From Agrobacterium larrymoorei (GTDB lineage: Bacteria > Pseudomonadota > Alphaproteobacteria > Rhizobiales > Rhizobiaceae), in contig NZ_JAUTBL010000002.1 in NCBI RefSeq assembly GCF_030819275.1, positions 2,602,501 through 2,666,500 of the forward strand: 64,000 nucleotides of DNA, read 5' to 3'. Shown here piece after piece: positions 17,645 to 27,779 of this stretch. The translations under genes were made by a program, and so were the position numbers. Below the pieces are notes generated by a model, which saw only the letters and a list, made by a program, of their open reading frames with translations, was not told the origin of the DNA and made no database searches. Each line of letters starts with the position of its first letter. The first letter of the stretch is position 1.

Positions 17645-18566
17645 GCAGTGTGGCTCGCGGGAAGTAGTACGACAAAATGGTTTGCGACGGAGGATCGAAA
17701 TCGTCCCAATTGTTGGGAGGTACGCTCATATCGAGCCAACACAGATCGTTCAACGATAGTCGCGACACTGTAGGCTCGAACCAGTCAGGAGCGCGGACCT
17801 CAACAAAAGCCAGTAAACTCTTCGTTGCCTCTGATTCCAGTTGCCAAGCTAAAAACCGAACAAGATGATCGAATTTCGGCCCGGAAGAGAATGCCTCCGG
17901 CAATGGGATATCTAAATCGATTGCCGCAGCAAATAGTGCACTATCAGGAATTCCCAGGCTTTGTGTGTCGAAAAGCGTGTGGTTGGTCTCCGAGACCAAG
18001 GTCGAAAAAGCTATCGATCTCTTATGTGCAAATTGATCGCGATCGTCCCTGTACCTCCCAGCACGATAAGAAAGCATTTTTCCGGAACGAGTTAGAGCTG
18101 ACACAGCCCAAAGAAGTACATCGTCCTCCTTTTTCTTTTTGGGATCAATATATTGATAGCAGCCCGAGTTAGCTATCTTTTCCACAAGATCGGCTTTTGC
18201 AAATTGGCCGTCTCTCAGTATTTTCGCAGCATAACTGTAGCTTACAGACAGTGCTGGTCCGAGGAACAGGTCTCGTGTGCGCCTTCTAGCGACTATTGGC
18301 TGTCGGTACTCTGCGGGGATCGATACGTCGGTCAAAAATTCGCGGAGAAAAAACTGCCCGGGCTTCGTCCGAAAGAAGAGACTGTGGTCGCGACGCTGAA
18401 GGATATCTTCACTCAGTCGCGCCTGAAGCGTTTTATGTTGCGTTTTGCCATACAAGTGAAACGGTGCAATTTCGAGAGCGTATGCTCTATCTAAAATCGC
18501 ACGCGCAGACAAAGGACGGCGAGCCGCACGTAAGACCTGTTCTGCAATCAGCAGATAGGAACTCAC
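17637..18566 (-). CDS. HARE-HTH domain protein
   Basis: A 309-residue protein with GTG start. Residues about 3-75 match a HARE-HTH winged helix (LLIAEQVLRAARRPLSARAI, a short insert with HLYGKTQHKTLQARLSEDI, and the closing SLFFRTKPGQFFLREFL). HARE-HTH domains are known from ASXL proteins, RNA polymerase delta subunit and bacterial restriction enzymes, where they are thought to read DNA modification or the polymerase. The remaining 230 residues, including a lysine-rich stretch (DPKKKKEDDVLLWAVSALT), do not resemble a nuclease I can name. It heads an operon of overlapping genes and is the best clue that the island is a defence or DNA-surveillance cassette. Confidence 0.7.
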   Translation of the reverse strand: MSSYLLIAEQVLRAARRPLSARAILDRAYALEIAPFHLYGKTQHKTLQARLSEDILQRRDHSLFFRTKPGQFFLREFLTDVSIPAEYRQPIVARRRTRDLFLGPALSVSYSYAAKILRDGQFAKADLVEKIANSGCYQYIDPKKKKEDDVLLWAVSALTRSGKMLSYRAGRYRDDRDQFAHKRSIAFSTLVSETNHTLFDTQSLGIPDSALFAAAIDLDIPLPEAFSSGPKFDHLVRFLAWQLESEATKSLLAFVEVRAPDWFEPTVSRLSLNDLCWLDMSVPPNNWDDFDPPSQTILSYYFPRATLHG

Positions 18567-18745
18567 TTCCCACCCTCACATCTTTTAGTTGAATATTATT
18601 AATAATGCATTTTAAGGTACCTGTGCGGGAAGTCAACTAGATTAAAATTCGTCCACGTCTTTCCTTAGCTGATAAAGCTGCCAGTCGATGCTCTATTCGT
18701 AACATTCGCTATATCCTTGCAAACATAACCCTCATCCATTACCAC

Positions 18746-18769
18746 CGATATATCCAACCAGATATCTCG
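18746..18769 (+). promoter_or_regulatory. Candidate ModE (Mo-box) operator before modA
   Basis: Imperfect inverted repeat CGATATAT-N8-ATATCTCG, seven of eight positions symmetric, 16 bases upstream of the modA ATG. It resembles the TATA-rich palindromes bound by ModE when molybdate is plentiful. A ModE-like regulator is encoded at the end of the mod cluster. The resemblance is to the general pattern, not an exact consensus match. Confidence 0.45.
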
Positions 18770-18785
18770 CTTGAGGGGCCGATCC

Positions 18786-19581
18786 ATGACATTCCACCGC
18801 CGCATCATCCTGAAAACCGCAGCATTGGCCATCGCCGCCGCGTGCCTTGCGGCACCTTTGCTTTCCTCACCGGCGCTCGCCGCCGAGAAGGTCACTGTCT
18901 TTGCTGCGGCCAGCATGAAGAATGCGCTGGATGCGGCCAATGCCGAATTTGCCAAGGAGAGCGGCCATGAGGTGGTGGTGTCCTATGCGGCGAGTTCGGC
19001 GCTGGCGAAGCAGGTGGAGGCGGGTGCGCCGGCGGATGTTTTCATTTCGGCGGATCTGGCCTGGATGGATTATCTGGCAGGCAAGGGGCTGATCAGGCAA
19101 GACACGCGGAGCAATCTTCTGGGCAACCGCCTCGTTCTGGTTGCGCCTGCGGCAAGCGCGAAGCCGGTGGAAATCAAGCCGGGGTTTGATCTTTCGGCTC
19201 TCGTGGGCAACGGCAAGCTTGCCATGGGGGCGGTGGATTCCGTGCCGGCGGGCAAATATGGCAAGGCGGCGCTGGAGAAGCTTGGCGTCTGGTCCGCCGT
19301 TTCCGACAAGGTGGCGGGGGCGGAAAGTGTGCGGGCGGCGCTGCTTCTGGTCTCGCGCGGGGAAGCGCCCTATGGCATCGTCTATCAGACGGATGCGGCG
19401 GCTGATCCCGGCGTGAAGATCGTCGGCACCTTTCCGGAAGATTCGCATCCGCCGATCATCTATCCCGTCGCAACGCTGAAGGATGCCAAAAGCCCGGCCG
19501 CGGGCCGCCTATCTGGATTTTCTGAAATCGGCCAAGGCAGCGCCCTTCTTCGAGGCGCAAGGCTTTACGGTTCTGAAGTAA
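18786..19581 (+). pseudogene. modA: Molybdate-binding periplasmic protein, with a +1 frameshift near the 3' end
   Basis: Encodes ModA, the periplasmic molybdate receptor of the ModABC importer: signal peptide (ending SSPALA-AEK), [20 protein letters not shown], the oxyanion-site [19 protein letters not shown], and [20 protein letters not shown]. After residue about 238 the frame breaks: the expected ending ([19 protein letters not shown], stop at 19579-19581) is in another frame and is restored by removing one base at about 19500-19504, in a GGG run. As read, translation would continue in the wrong frame to 19850. With the correction the protein is 264 residues, normal for the family. Either a sequence error or a recent mutation. 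Confidence 0.85.
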
Positions 19582-19716
19582 GGCAAAGGCGCAGATTTGA
19601 AACAGCGCAACAGGCTTCAAAGCCGCATCATCGCGCAGTCTCTGATCGCGTTTGCGTAAGAACTCTGTCCGGCTTCGCTCACGAAAAGGCATCAGAACAA
19701 ATCCTTAAAGCAAATC

Positions 19717-19754
19717 GCGCAAAAGTGTTGAGCGGTTTGCGAGAACGATATGCG
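19717..19754 (+). repeat. Dispersed intergenic repeat, family A fragment
   Basis: Carries CAAAAGTG...GCGGTTTGCGAGAACGATATGCG, a diverged copy of the element found at 37801, 59252 and 63446. It lies in the modA-modB gap. Confidence 0.6.
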
Positions 19755-19831
19755 GTGAGATCGGAAGCGCCGGTGTGGCTAAACTCGGGGTGGTTTTGCA
19801 CACCCCGGCGCTTAAGAACAGGAATGGCAGT

Positions 19832-20533
19832 TTGGACTGGTTGTCGCTGAGTGCGGAGGAATGGACGGCGATACGGTTGAGCCTGTGGGTCTCGACCGTT
19901 GCCATGCTGGCAAGCCTTCCCTTCGGCATTCTGATTGCGCTGGCGCTGGCGCGCGGGCGGTTCTTCGGCAAGTCGCTGCTGAATGGCATCGTGCATCTGC
20001 CACTGATCCTGCCGCCGGTCGTCACCGGCTTTCTGCTTTTGATCCTCTTTGGCCGCAAGGGCGTGATCGGCGCCTTTCTCGATCAGCATTTCGGCATTGT
20101 CTTTTCCTTCCGCTGGACGGGTGCGGCCCTTGCCTGCGCCATCATGGCCTTTCCGCTGATGGTGCGCTCCATCCGCCTGTCGATCGAGGCGGTGGATCGC
20201 AAGCTGGAGGAGGCGGCGGGAACGCTCGGCGCAAGCCCACTCTGGGTGTTCCTGACGGTGACACTGCCGCTCACCCTTCCCGGTATCATCGCCGGGATGA
20301 TCCTCGCCTTTGCCAAGGCGATGGGCGAGTTTGGCGCGACCATTACCTTCGTCTCCAATATTCCCGGCGAAACGCAAACGCTCTCTGCGGCGATCTATAG
20401 CCTCACCCAGGTGCCGGGCGGCGATGCGGGCGCCATGCGCCTGACGCTGGTGGCGATCGTCATTTCCATGGTGGCGCTGCTGGCGTCAGAATTTCTGGCG
20501 CGCATGGTCAGCAGAAGGGTGGCCGGGCCATGA
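19832..20533 (+). CDS. modB: Molybdate ABC transporter permease
   Basis: Inner-membrane permease of ModABC, 233 residues from a TTG start at 19832 ([19 protein letters not shown]); a GTG at 19775 is in frame, so the start is uncertain. Five to six membrane segments are visible, and the cytoplasmic EAA loop that docks on ModC is present ([13 protein letters not shown], then [20 protein letters not shown]). The final TGA overlaps the modC ATG (ATGA). The gap from modA (about 250 bases) holds a repeat fragment and is longer than usual for this operon. Confidence 0.92.
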   Translation: MDWLSLSAEEWTAIRLSLWVSTVAMLASLPFGILIALALARGRFFGKSLLNGIVHLPLILPPVVTGFLLLILFGRKGVIGAFLDQHFGIVFSFRWTGAALACAIMAFPLMVRSIRLSIEAVDRKLEEAAGTLGASPLWVFLTVTLPLTLPGIIAGMILAFAKAMGEFGATITFVSNIPGETQTLSAAIYSLTQVPGGDAGAMRLTLVAIVISMVALLASEFLARMVSRRVAGP

Positions 20534-21603
20534 CGCTGTCTTTCAACGCCCGCCACAGGCTGGGCAGCTTCACGCTGGATGCGGGTTTTACCGCAGACAA
20601 GGGCGTGACCGCGCTTTTCGGCCGCTCGGGCTCCGGCAAGACCTCGGTAATGCGCATCATTGCCGGGCTGGTAAAGCCGGATGAAGGGCGGATCGAGCTG
20701 GATGGCGCGGTGCTGGCGGATCGGCAGAAACGCATCTTCACGCCCGCGCATAAGAGGCGCTTCGGCTATGTGTTTCAGGAAGCGCGGCTTTTTCCGCATT
20801 TGAGCGTGGAGCAGAACCTGCATTATGGCCGCTGGTTTTCCGGTGCGCGTAGCGATGCGGCGGTCACGTCCCATGTGATCGAAATGCTCGGTATTGGTGC
20901 GCTGTTGCAGCGGCGGCCGGAAAAGCTCTCCGGTGGCGAAAAGCAACGCGTGGCGATTGGCCGGGCGCTCCTCTCCTCCCCCCGCCTCCTGTTGATGGAC
21001 GAGCCGCTGGCCGCCCTCGACGAGGCGCGCAAGGCCGAGATCATTCCCTATCTGGAGCGGCTGCGCGACGAAACGACCATTCCGATCCTTTATGTCAGCC
21101 ACTCAGTGAGCGAAGTTTCGCGCCTGGCAGACCAGGTGGTGGTAATGAAGGATGGCAGGATCGATGCCGCAGGCCCGGCCTCGGATATCCTCTCGCAGCC
21201 CGCCTTCAGCACCTATCTGGAGCGGCGCGAAGCAGGCAGCATTCTCTCCGGCACGGTGGAGGCATTCGATTCCGCCCATCGGCTCGCGACCGTTCGGCTG
21301 GGCCAGACCGCGCTTCAGGTACCCGCCCAAAGCGCAGAGCCCGGCAAGGCGGTGCGCGTGCATATTCCGGCGCGAGACGTGATGCTGGCAACGGTGCGGC
21401 CGGAGGGTTTGAGCGCGCTCAATATTCTCGAAGGCCGCATCACGAGCATTGCGCTTGCTGATGGCATGGCGCTGGTGCAGGTGGAATGCAACGGCACCCT
21501 CATCCAATCGCGGCTAACAAGCCTTTCCATCGAGCGGCTGTCGCTCAAAGCCGGAAGCCCGGTCTTCGCCATCGTCAAATCGGCGGCACTTGATCCCTAT
21601 TGA
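20530..21603 (+). CDS. modC: Molybdate ABC transporter ATP-binding protein
   Basis: A 357-residue ATPase powering molybdate uptake. Walker A is GRSGSGKTS (residues about 34-42), the signature is LSGGEKQRV, Walker B is [14 protein letters not shown], and the H-loop histidine is in YVSHSVSEV. The C-terminal third ([20 protein letters not shown] onward) is a MOP/TOBE domain that binds molybdate and mediates feedback inhibition. Start and stop are clean; the ATG overlaps modB by four bases. It converges with the ModE-like gene, seven bases apart. Confidence 0.95.
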   Translation: MTLSFNARHRLGSFTLDAGFTADKGVTALFGRSGSGKTSVMRIIAGLVKPDEGRIELDGAVLADRQKRIFTPAHKRRFGYVFQEARLFPHLSVEQNLHYGRWFSGARSDAAVTSHVIEMLGIGALLQRRPEKLSGGEKQRVAIGRALLSSPRLLLMDEPLAALDEARKAEIIPYLERLRDETTIPILYVSHSVSEVSRLADQVVVMKDGRIDAAGPASDILSQPAFSTYLERREAGSILSGTVEAFDSAHRLATVRLGQTALQVPAQSAEPGKAVRVHIPARDVMLATVRPEGLSALNILEGRITSIALADGMALVQVECNGTLIQSRLTSLSIERLSLKAGSPVFAIVKSAALDPY

Positions 21604-21610
21604 GTGGGGC

Positions 21611-22006
21611 CTATCGAGAGGGCACATCCTGCGTCTTGCGATCGTCGGCTGCCCGGTTGGCTTCCAGCCAATCGAGATCGGCCTGCAGCGTCTCGCGCAT
21701 CCGCGCTTCCATGCCGCGAAAGCGCAGCAGAAGCTCTTCGCCAAACGGCGTCAGCCCCGCGCCGCCGCCCTGCTTGCCGCCGCGCTGCGATTCGATCACC
21801 GGCTCTTGGAACATGTGGTTCAGCGCATCCACCAGCAGCCAGGCGCGGCGATAGGACATGTCCATGGCGCGTCCGGCCGCAGAAATAGAGCCGGTGGCGA
21901 CGATATGCTCCATCAGCTCGATCTTGCCGCGACCAAGCCGCTCGTTAGGCGGAAAATCCACCCGCAGCACCGGTTTGAGAGGCGGGCGCGATGGCGTGTC
22001 GCTCAT
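21611..22006 (-). CDS. ModE-like LysR-type winged-helix regulator (DNA-binding domain only)
   Basis: A 131-residue protein equal to the N-terminal domain of ModE: GRGKIELMEHIVATGSISAA, then AMDMSYRRAWLLVDALNHMF. The MOP-type molybdate-binding half of E. coli ModE is absent, as in many alphaproteobacterial forms. It likely represses modABC, and a matching palindrome lies before modA. Its ATG overlaps the stop of the upstream P1 peptidase gene (ATGA), so it is co-translated with that gene rather than with mod genes. Confidence 0.83.
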   Translation of the reverse strand: MSDTPSRPPLKPVLRVDFPPNERLGRGKIELMEHIVATGSISAAGRAMDMSYRRAWLLVDALNHMFQEPVIESQRGGKQGGGAGLTPFGEELLLRFRGMEARMRETLQADLDWLEANRAADDRKTQDVPSR

Positions 22007-23025
22007 GGCTGCGCGGCTCCGAAGCGAGCCTGCCAGGAGGACTGCGCACCTTCATGCGGAAGCGCGCTCGCCTCGAACACACCGCGGGCAATGGCACGCG
22101 CCATGACAAGCGTGGCGAGATGGCAGAGTTCGGCAAAATCGCTCGGCTGCGAGAGCGGGCGTCTGCCCGTCGCGGCGGCAAACATCGTGTCGCCATCGCC
22201 GGAAAGATGCGAGGGCAGCACGGCGCGGGCAAGCCCATCATGCGCCAGGATCGAAAGCCGGTGCGCCTGCGCCTTGGTCAGCACCGCATCTGTCACCACC
22301 GCGCCAATGGTGGTGGCAATCGGCCTCATGCCCTTAAAGCGCAACGCCGTATCGGACTCGGTAAACTGCGCTGGTAAGCCAAGCCCGCCAAACTCACTTT
22401 GACGCTCAAACGGGGCCGCCCAGAAGTGGCGCGTCGTACCCACCGTTGCCGTGCCCATAGCGTTGACGGCGACGATGGCTGCGATGGTAATGCCGGATGA
22501 TGTTTTGGCACTGGCAGAGCCAAGCCCACCCTTTACCGTTGCCGTAGAGGCGCCCGTTCCGGCACCCACGGTGCCAAGCGCAAAGGGTTCGTGCGAGGCA
22601 GCCTTGAACGCCTCATACCCCATATCGCGATAGGGCGAATGCAGACCCCAATCCTTGTTGCCGCCATTCAAGAGATCCATCAGGATCGCCTGCGGCACGA
22701 TCGGCACGCGGGTGTTGCCCACCGGAAAGCCGCGCCCGGCCTGCCGCAACCCCGCCTGCACGCCACCCGCCGCATCCAGCCCATAGGCCGATCCACCGGA
22801 CAGCACGAAGGCATCCACCGCCTCCACCGTCATGGATGGATCGAGAAGGGCCGTATCGCGCCCACCCGGCGCGCCGCCCAGAACCGAGCCGGAGGCAATC
22901 GCCGGTTCATCGAAGACGATGGCCGTCACGCCGGAGCCAAGCGCCAGATCGGTGGCATGGCCCACCGCAACGCCGTCAATATCGGTCAGCAGATTATGCA
23001 AGGGCGGCATTCCTTCTGTTGTCAT
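22003..23025 (-). CDS. P1-family peptidase (DmpA-like aminopeptidase)
   Basis: A 340-residue Ntn-hydrolase-like protein of the DmpA/S58 family, self-cleaving enzymes that remove N-terminal residues, often D- or beta-amino acids. Family landmarks are LTDIDGVAVGHATD at the start, AFVLSGGSAYGLDAAGGVQA, VGAGTGASTATVKGGLGSAS and TIAAIVAVNAMGT, the region of autocleavage. The ATG at 23025 (MTTEGMPPLHN) is chosen because the upstream extension translates repeat DNA. It shares an overlapping junction with the ModE-like regulator downstream. Confidence 0.88.
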   Translation of the reverse strand: MTTEGMPPLHNLLTDIDGVAVGHATDLALGSGVTAIVFDEPAIASGSVLGGAPGGRDTALLDPSMTVEAVDAFVLSGGSAYGLDAAGGVQAGLRQAGRGFPVGNTRVPIVPQAILMDLLNGGNKDWGLHSPYRDMGYEAFKAASHEPFALGTVGAGTGASTATVKGGLGSASAKTSSGITIAAIVAVNAMGTATVGTTRHFWAAPFERQSEFGGLGLPAQFTESDTALRFKGMRPIATTIGAVVTDAVLTKAQAHRLSILAHDGLARAVLPSHLSGDGDTMFAAATGRRPLSQPSDFAELCHLATLVMARAIARGVFEASALPHEGAQSSWQARFGAAQP

Positions 23026-23105
23026 GCCGGTATCCCGCTGTGGGGAGGTGTTGTCAATTGCAGGCTTAGGGTGTCGTGGAACGACGTGAGCTCCGCGCCG
23101 TACCG

Positions 23106-23263
23106 CACCCCCCTCTGTCCTGCCGGACATCTCCCCCTCAAGGGGGGAGATCGGCAAGCGGCGCTCTTCGCATGTCCTATCCCACCAGGGTTTGGGGCGA
23201 GACGGTGCAACAGTTCGATCTCCCCCCTTGAGGGGGAGATGCCCGGCAGGGCAGAGGGGGGTG
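23106..23263. repeat. Palindromic intergenic element (CCCCCTCAAGGGGGGAGAT type)
   Basis: Inverted arms at about 23106-23153 and 23216-23263 with a few transitions, separated by 62 bases. Each arm also holds a small inner palindrome, CTCCCCCTCAAGGGGGGAG. This is a known style of rhizobial repeat between genes. The 344-base gap between the P1 peptidase gene and thiG (23026-23369) is mostly this element; no gene or thiE remnant was seen there. Confidence 0.8.
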
Positions 23264-23369
23264 TGCGGCAGATTCAGACCAGACATTCAAACCGGATAGC
23301 AGTGGATCAAGTCCGGGAGCAGGAGACCTCGCGCACAACATGACAAGGGCGCCACCCCCTACCAAGCCC

Positions 23370-24143
23370 TCACGAAAACACCGCCGTGCCAATCACCGGC
23401 GTGGACGGTACCGCCATATCGCGGGGTTCCAGCATGCCGGAGAGATAGGCCTCACGCCCTGCCGTGACGGCTTTCGCAAAGGCGCCCGCCATGATCACCG
23501 GATTGCCGGCACCGGCCACCGCAGTGTTCAGCAGCACCGCGTCATAGCCAAGCTCCATCACCGTTGCCGCATGCGATGGGCGGCCAATGCCGGCGTCGAC
23601 GATCATCGGCACATCGGGGAAATGCGCCCGCATGGATTTGAGTGCCACGAGGTTCAGCGGTCCCATGGCGCTGCCGATCGGTGCGCACCAGGGCATCAGC
23701 ACCTTGCAGCCCGCATCGAGCAGTCTTTCCGCCACCACCAGATCGTCGGTCGTATAGGGAAACACCTCGAACCCCTCGTCTGAGAGAATGCGGGCCGCCT
23801 CCACCAGCGCGAAGACATCCGGCTGGAGTGTGTCGTGATGGCCGATCACCTCCAGCTTGATCCAGTTGGTCTTGAACACCTCGCGCGCCATCTTCGCCGT
23901 CAACACCGCTTCCTTGGCGGTGTGGCAGCCCGCCGTGTTGGGCAGGATGAGGCGGTCGAGTTCACGGATCAGCTCGAAGAACTGCCCGCCCTTTTTGCCG
24001 CCTGCCGTTTCGCGCCGGAGCGAAATGGTCAGAATGTCAGTCTTGCTGGCGCGAACGGCATCCGCCAGAACGGCGGGCGATGGATAGCGCGCCGTACCCA
24101 GCAGCAGCCGCGAGCTGACATCGCGATCATACAATCGAAACAT
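23370..24143 (-). CDS. thiG: Thiazole synthase
   Basis: A 257-residue TIM-barrel enzyme that builds the thiazole-phosphate ring of thiamine from deoxyxylulose phosphate, the ThiS thiocarboxylate and dehydroglycine. Family motifs: [34 protein letters not shown], the Schiff-base lysine in WIKLEVIGH, and [16 protein letters not shown] then [19 protein letters not shown]. It ends the operon thiC-thiO-thiS-thiG and starts three bases after thiS. Dehydroglycine is supplied by ThiO of the same operon. Its usual operon partner thiE does not follow. Confidence 0.96.
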   Translation of the reverse strand: MFRLYDRDVSSRLLLGTARYPSPAVLADAVRASKTDILTISLRRETAGGKKGGQFFELIRELDRLILPNTAGCHTAKEAVLTAKMAREVFKTNWIKLEVIGHHDTLQPDVFALVEAARILSDEGFEVFPYTTDDLVVAERLLDAGCKVLMPWCAPIGSAMGPLNLVALKSMRAHFPDVPMIVDAGIGRPSHAATVMELGYDAVLLNTAVAGAGNPVIMAGAFAKAVTAGREAYLSGMLEPRDMAVPSTPVIGTAVFS

Positions 24144-24146
24144 GGT

Positions 24147-24344
24147 TTACCCTCCCTGCATGGGGGAAAGGATTTCGATCCGGTCGGAATCCTTCAATTG
24201 AAATTGCGGGCGATCCTCCGCATGGACGAGATCGCCATTCACCGCCGTTGCCAGCCAGTCGCCCTCGAAATCGAGCGCGAAAAGAAGTTCTGACAGCGTG
24301 GCGGCGGAAAGATCATGCACTTCGCCGTTGACGTGGATCCGCAT
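24147..24344 (-). CDS. thiS: Sulfur carrier protein ThiS
   Basis: A 65-residue ubiquitin-like protein (MRIHVNGEVHDL at the start). It ends in the required Gly-Gly (SPMQGG), whose terminal carboxylate is adenylated and converted to a thiocarboxylate as sulphur donor to ThiG. The ATG at 24344 lies inside the thiO 3' end, overlapping by 32 bases in another frame, so translation is coupled. Confidence 0.94.
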   Translation of the reverse strand: MRIHVNGEVHDLSAATLSELLFALDFEGDWLATAVNGDLVHAEDRPQFQLKDSDRIEILSPMQGG

Positions 24345-25308
24345 GGAATACCTCCTCTTGCTGAAGAAAATCGGCGGCCTGCCGCGCCATGGCAGGCGAG
24401 AGCAGGAAGCCGTGCCGGTGCGCACCATTGACGAAGAGCGTCTTGCCCCCTTGGACAATGCGCGGAAGATTGTCGGGAAAGGCAGGCCGGATGCCGGTAC
24501 CGCTTTCGATGATCTGCGCTTCTCCGAAAGACGGGTGCAGCGCGTAAGCCGCGTTCAGAAACTCCATCATCGAGCGGGCGGAAATCGGCCCCGCCTCCTC
24601 CGTCTCGATCATCGTCGCCCCCACCATGAAGCGCCCCGGCTCACGCGGGACGATGTAGAGCGGGATGCGCGGATGCAGGAGCCGCACCGGGCGCGACAGC
24701 GAAACCTCGCCGGTCGCGAGATAGAGCATTTCGCCGCGCACGCCCCGAAGCCCCGAGAGCGAGCCCACCCGCGTATGGCCGGTACAATCGACGATGCGGT
24801 CGAAGCCGCCTTCATCGATTGCCTCACCACCCAGATGGAAGACCACGCCACTTTCCAGCAAACACCGATGCAGCGCCACCATCGCCAGCCGCGGATCGAG
24901 ATGCCCTTCGCCCTCGAAGAACAGCCCATGCCGGAACCGCCCGGCAAGGTCCGGCTCCAGCGCGGCAATCTCGTCTTCACCCACCACCCGGTAGCCGCTG
25001 GTACGTGAGGCAAAGCGCAAGAGTTCCGCCTTGTCTCGTGCGGGTGCGACCACCAAAGTGCCATTGCGGGTGACGAGGCCGGGTGTGGCCTCGTCCCACC
25101 AGTCGAGCGCCGCCTGGCCAAGATCGAGCACCGCCTGTTCGGCGCTTTCGCATTCGCACCAGGGCGCCAGCATGCCGCCGGCAAACCAGGATGCGCCGCG
25201 ACCGATCTGAGGGGCGGTGTCGAACACCGCCACTGCAAAACCGCGCAGCGTCAGCTCAAGGGCAGCCGTCAGACCGGCAACGCCTGCCCCTTTGATGAGA
25301 ATGCGCAT
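24313..25308 (-). CDS. thiO: Glycine oxidase ThiO
   Basis: A 331-residue FAD amine oxidase. The FAD motif is at the very start (MRILIKGAGVAGLTAALELT), followed by GRGASWFAGGMLAPWCECES, the DAO-family flavin contact, and HRHGFLLSPAMA at the C-terminus. It oxidises glycine to dehydroglycine for thiazole formation by ThiG. The start at 25308 comes one base after the thiC stop. Position within thiC-thiO-thiS-thiG fixes the role among DAO enzymes. Confidence 0.94.
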   Translation of the reverse strand: MRILIKGAGVAGLTAALELTLRGFAVAVFDTAPQIGRGASWFAGGMLAPWCECESAEQAVLDLGQAALDWWDEATPGLVTRNGTLVVAPARDKAELLRFASRTSGYRVVGEDEIAALEPDLAGRFRHGLFFEGEGHLDPRLAMVALHRCLLESGVVFHLGGEAIDEGGFDRIVDCTGHTRVGSLSGLRGVRGEMLYLATGEVSLSRPVRLLHPRIPLYIVPREPGRFMVGATMIETEEAGPISARSMMEFLNAAYALHPSFGEAQIIESGTGIRPAFPDNLPRIVQGGKTLFVNGAHRHGFLLSPAMARQAADFLQQEEVFHADPRQRRSA

Positions 25309-25309
25309 C

Positions 25310-27342
<2,033 letters not shown>

Positions 27343-27527
27343 GTGAATGGCGCAATCAAAAACCTCATGGCGCCGATTGTCAAGCTGGCTGTCGGTTGCG
27401 CTGAAACTGAATAGCGCACCAAGCAATGTCACCGGAAATTAACCCCACCATTTATAACAATGTTATGTTTTTAAATGTAACTCAGAAGTTATGCGATAAT
27501 GACTCCAGTTAAAGGGAGATACTTGAG
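27343..27527. other. Divergent spacer between thiC leader and carrier-protein gene
   Basis: 185 bases. The right part is AT-rich with a small dyad (TAACAATGTTA, near 27456) and a GATAAT hexamer at 27495-27500 that could be a -10 for the carrier-protein gene, but no convincing -35 sits at standard distance. A Shine-Dalgarno AAAGGGAGAT precedes the ATG at 27528. Confidence 0.4.
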
Positions 27528-27779
27528 ATGAATTCTACTATCCGTGAGGTGCTGGCAAAATTCGGCCAGCTTCCCGTTTCCGTCGACACGCTTGCCGACG
27601 ATGCCGATCTTTATGCCGCGGGTCTGTCCTCCTTCGCCTCCGTGCAGCTGATGCTGGGCCTGGAAGAGGCATTCGACATCGAGTTTCCCGACAGCATGCT
27701 GAACCGCAAATCCTTTGCCAGCATCGCCGCCATCGAAACCACGGTCAAAGCCATTCTCGACGGGAGAGAGGCTGCCTGA
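27528..27779 (+). CDS. Acyl/aminoacyl carrier protein
   Basis: An 83-residue carrier protein. The phosphopantetheine serine is in LYAAGLSSFASVQLMLGLEE, one of the two serines of GLSS replacing the usual DSL motif. It should receive an aminoacyl group from the ligase two genes downstream: in Agrobacterium and Bradyrhizobium, homologues of seryl-tRNA synthetase load glycine or alanine onto such small carriers (Mocibob and colleagues). Its final TGA overlaps the dehydrogenase ATG (ATGA type). The downstream pathway is not known to me. Confidence 0.88.
   Translation: MNSTIREVLAKFGQLPVSVDTLADDADLYAAGLSSFASVQLMLGLEEAFDIEFPDSMLNRKSFASIAAIETTVKAILDGREAA

Noticed and set aside
19582..19850. The extension of modA in the shifted frame
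   Set aside because: It encodes about 90 residues unlike ModA; the expected ModA end is present in the other frame, so this is not a real fusion.
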